Shown piece by piece: positions 16,208 to 23,695 of a stretch of DNA of 43,742 bases (position 1 is the stretch's first letter; each line of letters opens with the position of its first letter). This DNA comes from Parabacteroides distasonis (GTDB lineage: Bacteria; Bacteroidota; Bacteroidia; Bacteroidales; Tannerellaceae): NCBI GenBank assembly GCA_021531775.1, contig JAFBIU010000029.1:1-43742 (forward strand), read 5' to 3'. The notes under the pieces are model-generated. The model searched no databases, was not told where the DNA came from, and saw only the letters and a list, made by a program, of their open reading frames with translations. The position numbers were made by a program, and so were the translations under genes.

Positions 16208-16829
16208 ATCGTTGTTTGTACCATTCATTGTTCTTTCCTTGTCCTGTCGTCTGATCGAAATAGATCCAGCCGTTGGGCTCGCCCTGCTCTCGGACCCAGG
16301 CCGCTACCCGCGGATCTTCCGGATAGGGAGGTTCGGCGATCGCATGATAGCAGTCGTATCGCAGATAGTGGGCAATGCGTTCGATCCCCCAAGCCAGATC
16401 GGTGTAGCTGTCCGGCATGTTCAGGCAGACACGTCCGGCAAAGGGTCCGAAATAGCGGATGTTGGGATGCCAAGGGTGTGCGATGGCTTCTCCGGCCGGA
16501 TTGTGTGTCTGAAACTGGAAACGGGCGGGTGCATCCACACGGGGATAGCCTGCGGGCAACAGCAGCTGCAAACGGAAACAATCGGCAAATAGGGGCGGAT
16601 TGTCCACCTCCGGATCCTCTAACTGTTCGACCGCCTCCACCCCACAGATGGAGCGCAACCGGTAGCTGATACGGTAGTCGGTAGGCAACCCCTGGGCATT
16701 GCATTGCTCCACGGTATAGCTGATCTCCGGATGCCCTTGCAATCGCTTGTCCAACTGCTGCCATTCATAGAGCAACCGACGGTCCCGTCCGCTCAACGCC
16801 TTTCCATTCCAATCAGAACTCGTTTTCAT
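16200..16829 (-). CDS. E2 ubiquitin-conjugating-enzyme-like protein
   Basis: The 209-residue protein has an E2 (UBC) core. An N-terminal helix contains RRLLYEWQQLDKRLQ (about 17-31), followed by beta strands. The conserved turn LPAGYPRVDAPARFQF (91-106) corresponds to the YPxxxP segment. The signature HPN tripeptide is at 121-123 and the predicted catalytic Cys is 135 in GRVCLNM, followed by W147. HPN-to-Cys spacing is 12 residues, a few more than in classical eukaryotic E2s. About 35 C-terminal residues extend beyond the core. The enzyme would accept a thioester-bound Ubl from the E1-like protein and pass it on with the RING protein. The Ubl gene is 27 bp upstream. The fold assignment is strong and activity is inferred. 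Confidence 0.88.
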   Translation of the reverse strand: MKTSSDWNGKALSGRDRRLLYEWQQLDKRLQGHPEISYTVEQCNAQGLPTDYRISYRLRSICGVEAVEQLEDPEVDNPPLFADCFRLQLLLPAGYPRVDAPARFQFQTHNPAGEAIAHPWHPNIRYFGPFAGRVCLNMPDSYTDLAWGIERIAHYLRYDCYHAIAEPPYPEDPRVAAWVREQGEPNGWIYFDQTTGQGKNNEWYKQRYE

Positions 16830-16856
16830 GCACGAATGTACAACTATTTTTTTGGA

Positions 16857-17174
16857 TTATCCCGGAAATGGATCGGGAATTAAAAAAATCGTATCACCAT
16901 TGTGGATTTGATAGTCCGCCAAGGTCTGTTCTGTCCGTCCGATGCGGGGACGCAATATACGCACTTCGTTGACCACCGGATCCTCTTTTCCGAAGAAATA
17001 GTCCAGCGGAGCCCCGGTCGGATCGACCGAGGGGAAGTCGAAAATCAACCGTCCGTCTTTGCCGATGGCATGGCGCAGGTTGTTCATCAAGGTACTCAAG
17101 GGGGCCTCTGGGTTGACGATCCGGAAGCGGACCTTCTTGTCTTTATATACGATGTCTAAAAAAAAGTCTTCCAT
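16857..17174 (-). CDS. Ubiquitin-like protein (beta-grasp) ending in glycine
   Basis: This 105-residue protein starts with a beta hairpin (FFLDIVYKDKKVRFRI), then a helix (LSTLMNNLRHAIG), and ends with TLADYQIHNGDTIFLI, which strikingly parallels the ubiquitin segment TLSDYNIQKESTLHLV. The last residues, DPFPG, leave a single exposed C-terminal Gly, the group an E1 would adenylate. No propeptide follows, so no processing protease would be needed. It is longer than ubiquitin by an insertion in the middle (about 45-75). A sulfur-carrier role (ThiS/MoaD-like) is less likely because an E2 and a RING protein are encoded beside it. It lies 21 bp after TssF and 27 bp before the E2. Confidence 0.87.
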   Translation of the reverse strand: MEDFFLDIVYKDKKVRFRIVNPEAPLSTLMNNLRHAIGKDGRLIFDFPSVDPTGAPLDYFFGKEDPVVNEVRILRPRIGRTEQTLADYQIHNGDTIFLIPDPFPG

Positions 17175-17195
17175 ATCTCGTTTGTCAGTTATACG

Positions 17196-18902
17196 TTATA
17201 CGATTGTCATTGTCACGTGGATGGGGTAGATGTGTGTGCTACGCACCTCGATCTTTTTCTCCAACAGACTCTCTACTGCCGGAATCTTGTCCGCAAAGCT
17301 ACGTTTGATGAAGGGATTGTTGTGCAGTTGGATGTCCACCATGATCTCGTAGCCGCAATGATACCGGTCGGGCGAGGGGCGCTGTTGCACCCGGATTTGC
17401 TGGATCATGTCCGACACAACGGCATAGCGGGTCAGCAGCTCGTTGTAGCAGAATATCTTGATGTCAGCAGGCGTCACCAGTCGGTCGTTGGTGATCATGT
17501 AGTAGCGGCTGAGGCTGCTTTGGGCATCGGCCCCTTGGATCTCGTTCTTGCCCGGTTGCGGATCGACCACCTGTTTGGTCTCGGTGGTCTGGAATTCCGG
17601 GGGTGCTACCAGCAGACTGTTCCGGTTCAGGGAGGCATTGACGGTCGCGCCACCGCTCATGAGATAGGAGAGGTTGAGGCTGACGGCATCGTTACCGCCC
17701 CGTTTGGGCTGTTTTTTGAGCATGAGGTAGATGCCCGGAACCGGTGTAGAGGCCAGTTTGCCGGTCTCTTCGATGATCGAATAGATCTGCTCGTACAGCT
17801 CATAGACTGTTTTTCCATCCCGAAGACCCGTGAATTGCTGGAAGGCATAAAAGTCGGATGAGAACTTGTCGATGAGGCAATGGATCAGCCGGATCAGGCT
17901 ACTGGCGTTGAAACGGTCGGCCGCGATGCGTCGGACCTGGATCTGCTCCTTGGCAAAGAGCTGATCGTCGGAGGGACGCAACAGGTAGAGAAATTGCCTT
18001 TCCGTTTTCTCCTCGCTGTCGGGCATATCGGCCACCCGCAGGATCGGCATGGCCGAAGAGAGCTGGACCGATTGCTTTTCCACATTGGCCAAGAAGATAC
18101 AGTTGAAATGGATGTCGTTCTTGCTGAACGAGAAGTTGTCCTGAATATCGAAAAACTCGAACACCAGATCCAGCTTCTCTGTCGGAAAGGGAATCAGCCG
18201 ATCTCCTTGATGGGGAGTGACGCAGAACAGGCGAACATTCTGACAGGCAAACAGGTCGAACCAGGCCGTGGAACCGTTGAAGGTCTGTGCCTGATTATAG
18301 AGCATCGTGTCGAGCGAGAAATCTTTCGACAAGGGCAGGTTGGCATAATCCCACGGTTTGGTGAGCGGGACCGCTTGTCCCTTGATGGTCACCCGCAGAT
18401 CGTGGAAGTTGGGATTGCTGATCAGAAAGGTCATGCCGGACAGGTCAGCCAAGGGGTGTGGAAAGGTGAGCGATACCTTCCAGCGTCGGGCATCCATGCG
18501 GATCACCGATGCCACGGAGAGGTTGACAACCTTGCTTCGCAACATCGGCATGAAATGGAAGCTGCTATTGGCCAATGTGAAGGTGGAGTCCGAATCGACC
18601 CATACCTCTGGTATATCTTTCTGCAAAAAAGTTTCGACAACGGTCGTGGCAGGTACAGCATGGCAGAGCTCGTAGGGTACCAGCATCTGGGTGAAAGACT
18701 CCAGCACCTCCTCTTGCAACCGTTCGATCTCATTCTCAATTTCATTGGCTTTGTAGGCCAGCGCATTGATCAGCAACGAGAAGACGGGATCGTTTTCCAT
18801 CCCCTCCAACTGTTCGCTCTGGTTGCTTTGTCTCCAGATCGAGACCACTTCGCGGAGCAGCTCTTCGGCACGTTGCCGTGTTGCAAATAGTGTTTGTTTC
18901 AT
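17196..18902 (-). CDS. TssF-like type VI secretion baseplate protein
   Basis: The 568-residue protein shows the TssF (VasA/ImpG) opening: a helical segment LINALAYKANEIENEIERLQ followed by SFTQMLVPYELCHAVPATTV, matching the conserved LLEAFAFLxARI...LYPHLxRPxPSM pattern of that family. Later beta-rich segments include FDLFACQNVRLFCVTPHQGDRL and the C-terminal half with VRRIAADRFNASSL, comparable to gp6/TssF wedge proteins. In contractile machines TssF pairs with TssG to form the baseplate wedge around the spike hub. Here it sits between TssE and the Ubl gene in one operon. The length is close to the family norm. Confidence 0.85.
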   Translation of the reverse strand: MKQTLFATRQRAEELLREVVSIWRQSNQSEQLEGMENDPVFSLLINALAYKANEIENEIERLQEEVLESFTQMLVPYELCHAVPATTVVETFLQKDIPEVWVDSDSTFTLANSSFHFMPMLRSKVVNLSVASVIRMDARRWKVSLTFPHPLADLSGMTFLISNPNFHDLRVTIKGQAVPLTKPWDYANLPLSKDFSLDTMLYNQAQTFNGSTAWFDLFACQNVRLFCVTPHQGDRLIPFPTEKLDLVFEFFDIQDNFSFSKNDIHFNCIFLANVEKQSVQLSSAMPILRVADMPDSEEKTERQFLYLLRPSDDQLFAKEQIQVRRIAADRFNASSLIRLIHCLIDKFSSDFYAFQQFTGLRDGKTVYELYEQIYSIIEETGKLASTPVPGIYLMLKKQPKRGGNDAVSLNLSYLMSGGATVNASLNRNSLLVAPPEFQTTETKQVVDPQPGKNEIQGADAQSSLSRYYMITNDRLVTPADIKIFCYNELLTRYAVVSDMIQQIRVQQRPSPDRYHCGYEIMVDIQLHNNPFIKRSFADKIPAVESLLEKKIEVRSTHIYPIHVTMTIV

Positions 18903-18935
18903 CGTCTGTCAGTTATTCTGTCCAGGTGTCAGCCT

Positions 18936-19385
18936 TTAGTTCCAGACCCGGATCTCGCTCTGATAGCGATAATCGGCCTCTGTTTCGACAATGACACCTT
19001 TAATGTTGATGTATATTTTTCGCTGTTCACGGATGTAGGACATCGTGACCATCACATCCTTAATGCGCTTTTCATATTGGTTGATGACCCGTTTCAGTTC
19101 GGTCGCGAAGGTGTTGATGTTCTTCGACGAACCGGAAATCTTCTTGTCGTAGATGGTGTCTTCGATAGTACCATTCTCGCCCCCTGATGAATAGACGACT
19201 CCATCATTCTCGTTGAAAATCTCAAATTTCAGGTTGTTGAAGACGAATCCTAAATGCGGATCCGAGACACAACTGTGGCAAGAGGTCGTCATCAACAGTT
19301 CGATGAAGTTGTCGATGGACTGCTTCAGATTCTGGTCGCGGGTCAACGCGCCCTGTTGGATCGATAATGGAATGGCTATGCTCAT
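18936..19385 (-). CDS. TssE-like gp25 (GPW/gp25) baseplate protein
   Basis: The 149-residue protein matches gp25/TssE: an early helix QSIDNFIELLMTTSCHSCVSD, then DPHLGFVFNNLKFEIFNEND, and the core YEKRIKDVMVTMSYIREQRK, in which the E-x-R (EKR) triplet takes the place of the conserved EPR motif. The last strands (IYINIKGVIVETE) fit the family's beta sheet. gp25 proteins connect the baseplate to the first sheath ring, so its presence implies that a sheath-like partner exists or existed. No tssB or tssC is in the window. It starts 7 bp after TssK and ends 33 bp before TssF. Confidence 0.85.
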   Translation of the reverse strand: MSIAIPLSIQQGALTRDQNLKQSIDNFIELLMTTSCHSCVSDPHLGFVFNNLKFEIFNENDGVVYSSGGENGTIEDTIYDKKISGSSKNINTFATELKRVINQYEKRIKDVMVTMSYIREQRKIYINIKGVIVETEADYRYQSEIRVWN

Positions 19386-19392
19386 GATGCGA

Positions 19393-20538
19393 TCAGATTA
19401 ATGGGATAAACTCTTTCTCCTCTTCCTCGGCTTCGTTCGGTACATACAGCGCTTGGAACAGGCCATCATACAGCTCTTGGAACAGCTTGTCGTAGAGTGC
19501 ATCGGAGAGCTCGTCACGCAACGACTCCTTCAGCTTGTCCTTGAGATGTTCGTTGACGTAGGTCGTCAGCGACTGGAAGAGCTCTTCGTAGATCTCTTTC
19601 CGCAGGCTCTCGCTGAGCTCCTTTTTCAGGTTCTCATGCAGTTCCGGATAGAGCTTGTTATAGAGCTCGATACGCACCTGCTCTTTGAGAGCCTCGAAGT
19701 CGATCGTATGATCCTCCAGCACCACCTTGTCGAGCAGGGTCTCTGCCCCATGCAGATACTCCTGCAGCCACTGGAACCAGCTTGCCAAATCCAGCAACGA
19801 TCCCGTTTGGGTCGGTGTCGGATGGTCGGTATTGGGGGTGATGACGTAATAATCGACCGCCTGCATGATCTCTTCAAGCAGTTGCACGAAGTCCTTCACC
19901 CGGTTCTGGCGGCTATAGTTCTTCAGCAGGAAGGTATAGCGGATCAGGCAACGTTTCCCTTCGCCCGACTCTAAGTTGGCATGTTCGGCCAAGATCCGGA
20001 TCTGTTGGATGAAGTGCTCGATGTAGCCGGTGAACCGATCGTTGTCGGCCAGAATCAAGTAGGGAGGCAGGTAGTTCTCGTCGATGGAGAAGACCCCATT
20101 CTTTACCTGGAATTTCATGAGTGGGAAGAGATCGTTCTGCTCCAGTTCGGATAGGGTGTAAATAGCGAAAGCGGATTCCGGTCGTACAAAAGGAACCGTC
20201 TCCTTGTCGAACTCCTTCCGATTGTCGGTGACGCTACCCGCCAAATAATAGTAATCGCCATACAGCATGGGGATGGCGATGCTGATCGGCTCATCGACGT
20301 GCAGGATGCGTCCCGAAGGTAACAGGGCCATACAGGTCAGCGGATCGATCTCCAACTTATTCTTCACGAACCTGCCTTTACATTGAAATGGCGTGTCGGG
20401 AATGAGTCCGAACAGATTACCATTGGCGATACGGAGCGCCACCTGTTGCCGGCGCGCAATGTTCTCGTCAAATTCGATGAAGGTCTGGGCGGTGATCTCC
20501 ATCCCGGTGTGCCAATCTATTCTTGCATTTACATTCAT
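19393..20538 (-). CDS. TssK-like baseplate adaptor with unusual helical-repeat C-terminus
   Basis: The 381-residue protein begins ARIDWHTGMEITAQTFIEFD, matching the TssK signature W-x-x-G-M...x-Q-x-F near the N-terminus, followed by a beta-rich shell domain (to about 160) and a helical middle (about 165-275). In classical T6SS the C-terminal domain docks the baseplate on the TssJLM complex. Here residues 283-365 are instead a run of amphipathic helices with recurring E-L-x3-L and L-Y patterns (YNKLYPELHENLKKELSE and similar), then an acidic tail. The partner could be one of the operon's own membrane proteins. It is 34 bp after TssG and 7 bp before TssE. Confidence 0.8.
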   Translation of the reverse strand: MNVNARIDWHTGMEITAQTFIEFDENIARRQQVALRIANGNLFGLIPDTPFQCKGRFVKNKLEIDPLTCMALLPSGRILHVDEPISIAIPMLYGDYYYLAGSVTDNRKEFDKETVPFVRPESAFAIYTLSELEQNDLFPLMKFQVKNGVFSIDENYLPPYLILADNDRFTGYIEHFIQQIRILAEHANLESGEGKRCLIRYTFLLKNYSRQNRVKDFVQLLEEIMQAVDYYVITPNTDHPTPTQTGSLLDLASWFQWLQEYLHGAETLLDKVVLEDHTIDFEALKEQVRIELYNKLYPELHENLKKELSESLRKEIYEELFQSLTTYVNEHLKDKLKESLRDELSDALYDKLFQELYDGLFQALYVPNEAEEEEKEFIPLI

Positions 20539-20572
20539 ATCTTGTTTTCCCTATTTTTGTCGGTTCATATAT

Positions 20573-21379
20573 TCATGACTTGTTGTTCTCAACCAACTCC
20601 GTGTTGTATCCCAAGGTAAGCGATGGTCCCAGCGGAAACAGATCGGAGTGTTGTTTCAGTTCGATGGTGCAATGCAGGTCGAAGGGGAAGAACCATTCAC
20701 GCAGGAAGTCGCGCAACGGATCCAGTTCCCGGTCGATCGCTCGAAAGCTCTCGTTGTCCAAGGCAGGGGCCAACAGCAGATACCGCAGGTGGGGCAAGGA
20801 GTGTTCGGTCCATTCATCGCGCGTATAACGACCTTTGCGCATCTCCACCTCGTAGCCGGTCACCAAGTGCAGCAGTTGTCCGATCTGATTGAAGTCGGCC
20901 CGCATCCGGCTGACGTAGGGCAACAGGGGCAGGAGCGGACGTACAAAACGATTACTCTCCTTCTCCCGGTCACAATGGAAATAGGTACGGAGCAGGTAGT
21001 CCAGTTGCTCGGTCAACAGGTGGGAGATGTGCTCTTCGATCCGGAGCATTTTCCGGAAGAAGAAGGTGTCGAAGGGTTGGAAGAGATTCTCCAGCAATTC
21101 CTGTTTCTTTCGCATGGCTTCGTACTTCTCGCGAAAGTTCTTTCCTTTCAGGTCGTCATTTTTCGAATAGAGGCCTTGGGGAAGCAGCTTCAGGAAACCG
21201 TCACGCGCCAACTCCACCCGTTGCTCCTCCGTCTCGACGGTCAGCACATCTTGGTTGTAGTTGCGGTAGAAAGTGCCCTTCGATTCGACACGCCACTGGT
21301 TCTCCAGTTCGGGATACAGGTAATGCAGGTACATCTCTGCATTGATTTCGAATAGGTCTCGTTGCTGTTCCATGTGCAT
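20573..21379 (-). CDS. TssG-like baseplate protein
   Basis: The 268-residue protein has the helix-rich organisation of TssG: EQLDYLLRTYFHCDREKES in the middle and LPLLPYVSRMRADFNQIGQLLHLVTGYEVEM, comparable to the region where TssG carries its conserved R-x-x-x-x-G-L...L-x-x-yfg-pV-x-i segment. It is shorter than typical Proteobacterial TssG (about 330), as often seen in Bacteroidota. Its ATG overlaps the E1-like stop by one base (TGATG), indicating translational coupling between the ubiquitin-like and baseplate parts. The assignment rests partly on its position among TssK, TssE and TssF. Confidence 0.7.
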   Translation of the reverse strand: MHMEQQRDLFEINAEMYLHYLYPELENQWRVESKGTFYRNYNQDVLTVETEEQRVELARDGFLKLLPQGLYSKNDDLKGKNFREKYEAMRKKQELLENLFQPFDTFFFRKMLRIEEHISHLLTEQLDYLLRTYFHCDREKESNRFVRPLLPLLPYVSRMRADFNQIGQLLHLVTGYEVEMRKGRYTRDEWTEHSLPHLRYLLLAPALDNESFRAIDRELDPLRDFLREWFFPFDLHCTIELKQHSDLFPLGPSLTLGYNTELVENNKS

Positions 21380-22626
21380 CAGTGATTAATCGATTGACAA
21401 CCTGTTAGCTCTATATAACACTGTTCGTGGGCCTGCTCCACGACCAACACCTCCCGATCCGGAATACCCAACGCCTGCAGGGTGAGGTCCGGACAAGGAA
21501 ACTGATCATCCACGCGACTGATCTCATGCTGATAGAAGGCCTGCAACGGCAATTGGCTCCCCCGCGGATGGGTGGTGATGAAGGCTTCTACGGCATAATC
21601 GGGCAGACCTACATCGATCCGTTGGTCTGTCGTCCGGTCAATCAGGTAATCGACGAACGTATGATCCATCAACAACAGGGTCGCCTCCGGCCAGTTTAAT
21701 TGCTGGCGTAGCTGGGCCAATGCCTCCGCTACCGTTGCCTGATGGGTCAGGGGGGTTGGCTGAACCGGCTCCCACCGGTCATGCTCCGGACACTCCGCAT
21801 CATAGCCCGCAAACTGGACGAGACGCGAGGTTAAATGTTCCCCTTCGTAGTAAAACATTTTTCCGCAGAGGGAGGTGAGCCGTCCCGTAGCTATCTCTTC
21901 CCGATGAATCAGCTTCATGGCCTCCTGCACCTGGACGGCTGCAATGAGTGCGGCAACCACGGGCGTCGTGGCAGCCCGACCGGCTGTTTCGTTGCGTCGG
22001 ATCAGATTGGCGCAGGAGAAGCGTCTTGCCAATTCCTGCTGCCCTTCGGGACCTAAATTGCAGGCATAGCAATTCTGCCCCGGCTGAAAGACCCGAACAG
22101 TACCCTCCAATCCATGAATACCTCCATCTACCCACGGAATACCGGCCCGCATACAGAGCCGGTTCAGGTAGAAACGGGCCCAGCGGTTATCCACACAGCC
22201 GATGGCTACATCCACCTGGCGAAGGAGTCCCAATCCGACATCGTGCGTGATGTCGCCACGAATCAGTTGGAGTTGCAAGGCGGGATTCAGGCGTCGGAGC
22301 GAGCGGGCGGCCGCTTCCACCTTGGGTGTATGGTGTTCGGCATCTTCGGGCGTAAACAACAGGGAACGGGTCAGATTGCTGGGCTCTACCTGATCGAAAT
22401 CGACCAAAACCAGCTGTTCCACCCCAAAAAGCACCAGATTCTTGAGCACCTCATTGCCCAAAGCGCCACATCCGACCACCAAGACACGGGCTGCCTTGAC
22501 GCGGGAACGCTGGAACCAAGAGAGCTGGTTAAAGATCTCTTCGTCTCGGGGTGCGGATAGTGTGTATATCGTTTCTGTTGCCATTGCCTGCTGCTCATTC
22601 CATTTTTCGCGTTCAAATATAGACAT
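21379..22626 (-). CDS. E1/ThiF-family ubiquitin-like activating enzyme
   Basis: Counted from Met at 22626 the protein has 415 residues (alternatives at 22689 or 22584). The adenylation domain has the P-loop-like GCGALG (52-57), the ribose-binding Asp in LVLVDFD (76), the Arg of NLTR (87), Lys102 and the CVDNR motif (Asp146). Zinc ligands are C186 and C189 (CYAC) with C279 and H282. Cys205 in FSCANLI, at the crossover loop, is a candidate thioester cysteine. About 130 residues follow the zinc site, ending TLQALGIPDREVLVVE, which could be a beta-grasp, UFD-like domain for recruiting the E2. It would adenylate the Ubl's terminal Gly. It is the first gene of the operon. Confidence 0.87.
   Translation of the reverse strand: MSIFEREKWNEQQAMATETIYTLSAPRDEEIFNQLSWFQRSRVKAARVLVVGCGALGNEVLKNLVLFGVEQLVLVDFDQVEPSNLTRSLLFTPEDAEHHTPKVEAAARSLRRLNPALQLQLIRGDITHDVGLGLLRQVDVAIGCVDNRWARFYLNRLCMRAGIPWVDGGIHGLEGTVRVFQPGQNCYACNLGPEGQQELARRFSCANLIRRNETAGRAATTPVVAALIAAVQVQEAMKLIHREEIATGRLTSLCGKMFYYEGEHLTSRLVQFAGYDAECPEHDRWEPVQPTPLTHQATVAEALAQLRQQLNWPEATLLLMDHTFVDYLIDRTTDQRIDVGLPDYAVEAFITTHPRGSQLPLQAFYQHEISRVDDQFPCPDLTLQALGIPDREVLVVEQAHEQCYIELTGCQSINH
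22614..22621 (-). promoter_or_regulatory. Possible promoter -7 box TATATTTG at the head of the Ubl-baseplate operon
   Basis: Minus-strand positions 22621-22614 read TATATTTG, an exact TAnnTTTG match. It lies inside the coding sequence if the E1-like protein starts at 22626, but would serve well if translation starts at 22584 (leader about 22 nt). No -33 TTTG is evident, so this is tentative. Confidence 0.3.
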
Positions 22627-22670
22627 TATAATTGGGAGATGTCCTATTTTCCCGCGATTTTTTGTGCAGG

Positions 22671-23681
22671 CTACCTCTGACCCAACCAATCGAAGATGAC
22701 CCGATAGGCCTCTTGACGAGCGGCCAAGGTCGAGAGTATCAGGTCGTGCAGTCCGTTTGGAATGGTGGCAGCCGTCACTCGGTCTCCCAATCGGCGGCCA
22801 TATTGCTGGATGTCGTTTACATCCAACACCAAATCACCCGCCAAATAGCGGTCGTCCCATGCCTGTTCCTCCATCACGGAGTGGTCGGACGAGAGCAGCA
22901 GAATGGGGCAGGTCAGGCCGGCTCCCTCCTGCAGGGTTTGTTGGGCCGAATGAATGGCATGGATCCACCCAGCCCGAATGGGATGGCCGTAGGGGCGTTT
23001 CCATTCCTCGTTGAATACCCATTCTCCCCGATGGGAGCGGAGCAGACTGGCTGCGTAGGGCGAGAACTGCTGGCCGGCCTCTTGGACCGTCCAGGTGGGG
23101 AAACAATATCCGATAAGTGATACCAAGGGAAATGCATAATTCTCCATCCATCCCTCGCCGGCATTCCAGTCGAGGAAGGGGCTGTTGAGGATCAATCCTT
23201 GAACCCCGGGAAGCCCCTTCCGGTGATAGAGATAATAGGAGGTGATGAGTCCACCCGTTGAGTGACCCATCAGGAAGATTTCACGATTGCCCTCTTGACG
23301 GATGAGGGTGAGTGCCGTGTCCAAATCAGCAAAATATTCGCTCAGGTCCTTGCAGAAAAAGGCATCTTGATGCGGCCGGAGTGAACGTCCATACTTCCGC
23401 AGATCCAAGGCATAGAAGTTGTAGCCATGGGCATTCAGGCTGTCACCCAATTCCTTTTGGAAGAAGTAGTCGTTGTAGCCATGTACATAGAGCAAGGCTC
23501 GATCCGTTTCGGGCAAAGGGGGTTTCCGCACTAAGGTGGTTACCACCTCGCCTTCGTAATCGTTGGCCAACTGCAAGGTGCGACACTGATAGCCATCGCC
23601 CAGTATATCGGGCTGGTATTGGGCAATGGCCGAGAGACAAACGGACAAACAGCCCATCAAAGAGAGATACAATCGTTTCAT
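22671..23681 (-). CDS. Exported alpha/beta hydrolase (serine aminopeptidase/monoacylglycerol-lipase-like)
   Basis: The 336-residue protein has a signal peptide (MKRLYLSLMGCLSVCLSAIAQ) and a hydrolase-4-type fold: ALLYVHGYNDYFF near residues 63-75, nucleophile elbow FLMGHSTGGL (Ser at about 145), a late Asp in LLLSSDHSV and the catalytic His in NGLHDLILS. Relatives act on monoglycerides or other esters, and some sit in glycan loci. It lies 14 bp downstream of the SusD gene, so it probably belongs to the SusCD transcript. The E1-like start is 45 bp beyond its stop, so read-through into the Ubl operon is possible. Confidence 0.85.
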   Translation of the reverse strand: MKRLYLSLMGCLSVCLSAIAQYQPDILGDGYQCRTLQLANDYEGEVVTTLVRKPPLPETDRALLYVHGYNDYFFQKELGDSLNAHGYNFYALDLRKYGRSLRPHQDAFFCKDLSEYFADLDTALTLIRQEGNREIFLMGHSTGGLITSYYLYHRKGLPGVQGLILNSPFLDWNAGEGWMENYAFPLVSLIGYCFPTWTVQEAGQQFSPYAASLLRSHRGEWVFNEEWKRPYGHPIRAGWIHAIHSAQQTLQEGAGLTCPILLLSSDHSVMEEQAWDDRYLAGDLVLDVNDIQQYGRRLGDRVTAATIPNGLHDLILSTLAARQEAYRVIFDWLGQR

Positions 23682-23695
23682 GATGCTTATTTATT

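Noticed and set aside
16857-17174. ThiS/MoaD-type sulfur carrier reading of the Ubl
   Set aside because: No thiamin or molybdopterin genes are near, the chain ends with a single Gly after DPFP, and an E2 and a RING protein are encoded in the same operon.
11648-22626. Ordinary Bacteroidota T6SS (subtype iii) locus
   Set aside because: Only TssE, F, G and K are found. Sheath, Hcp, VgrG, ClpV and the TssN-R set are missing, and E1/E2/Ubl/RING genes are not part of the standard locus.
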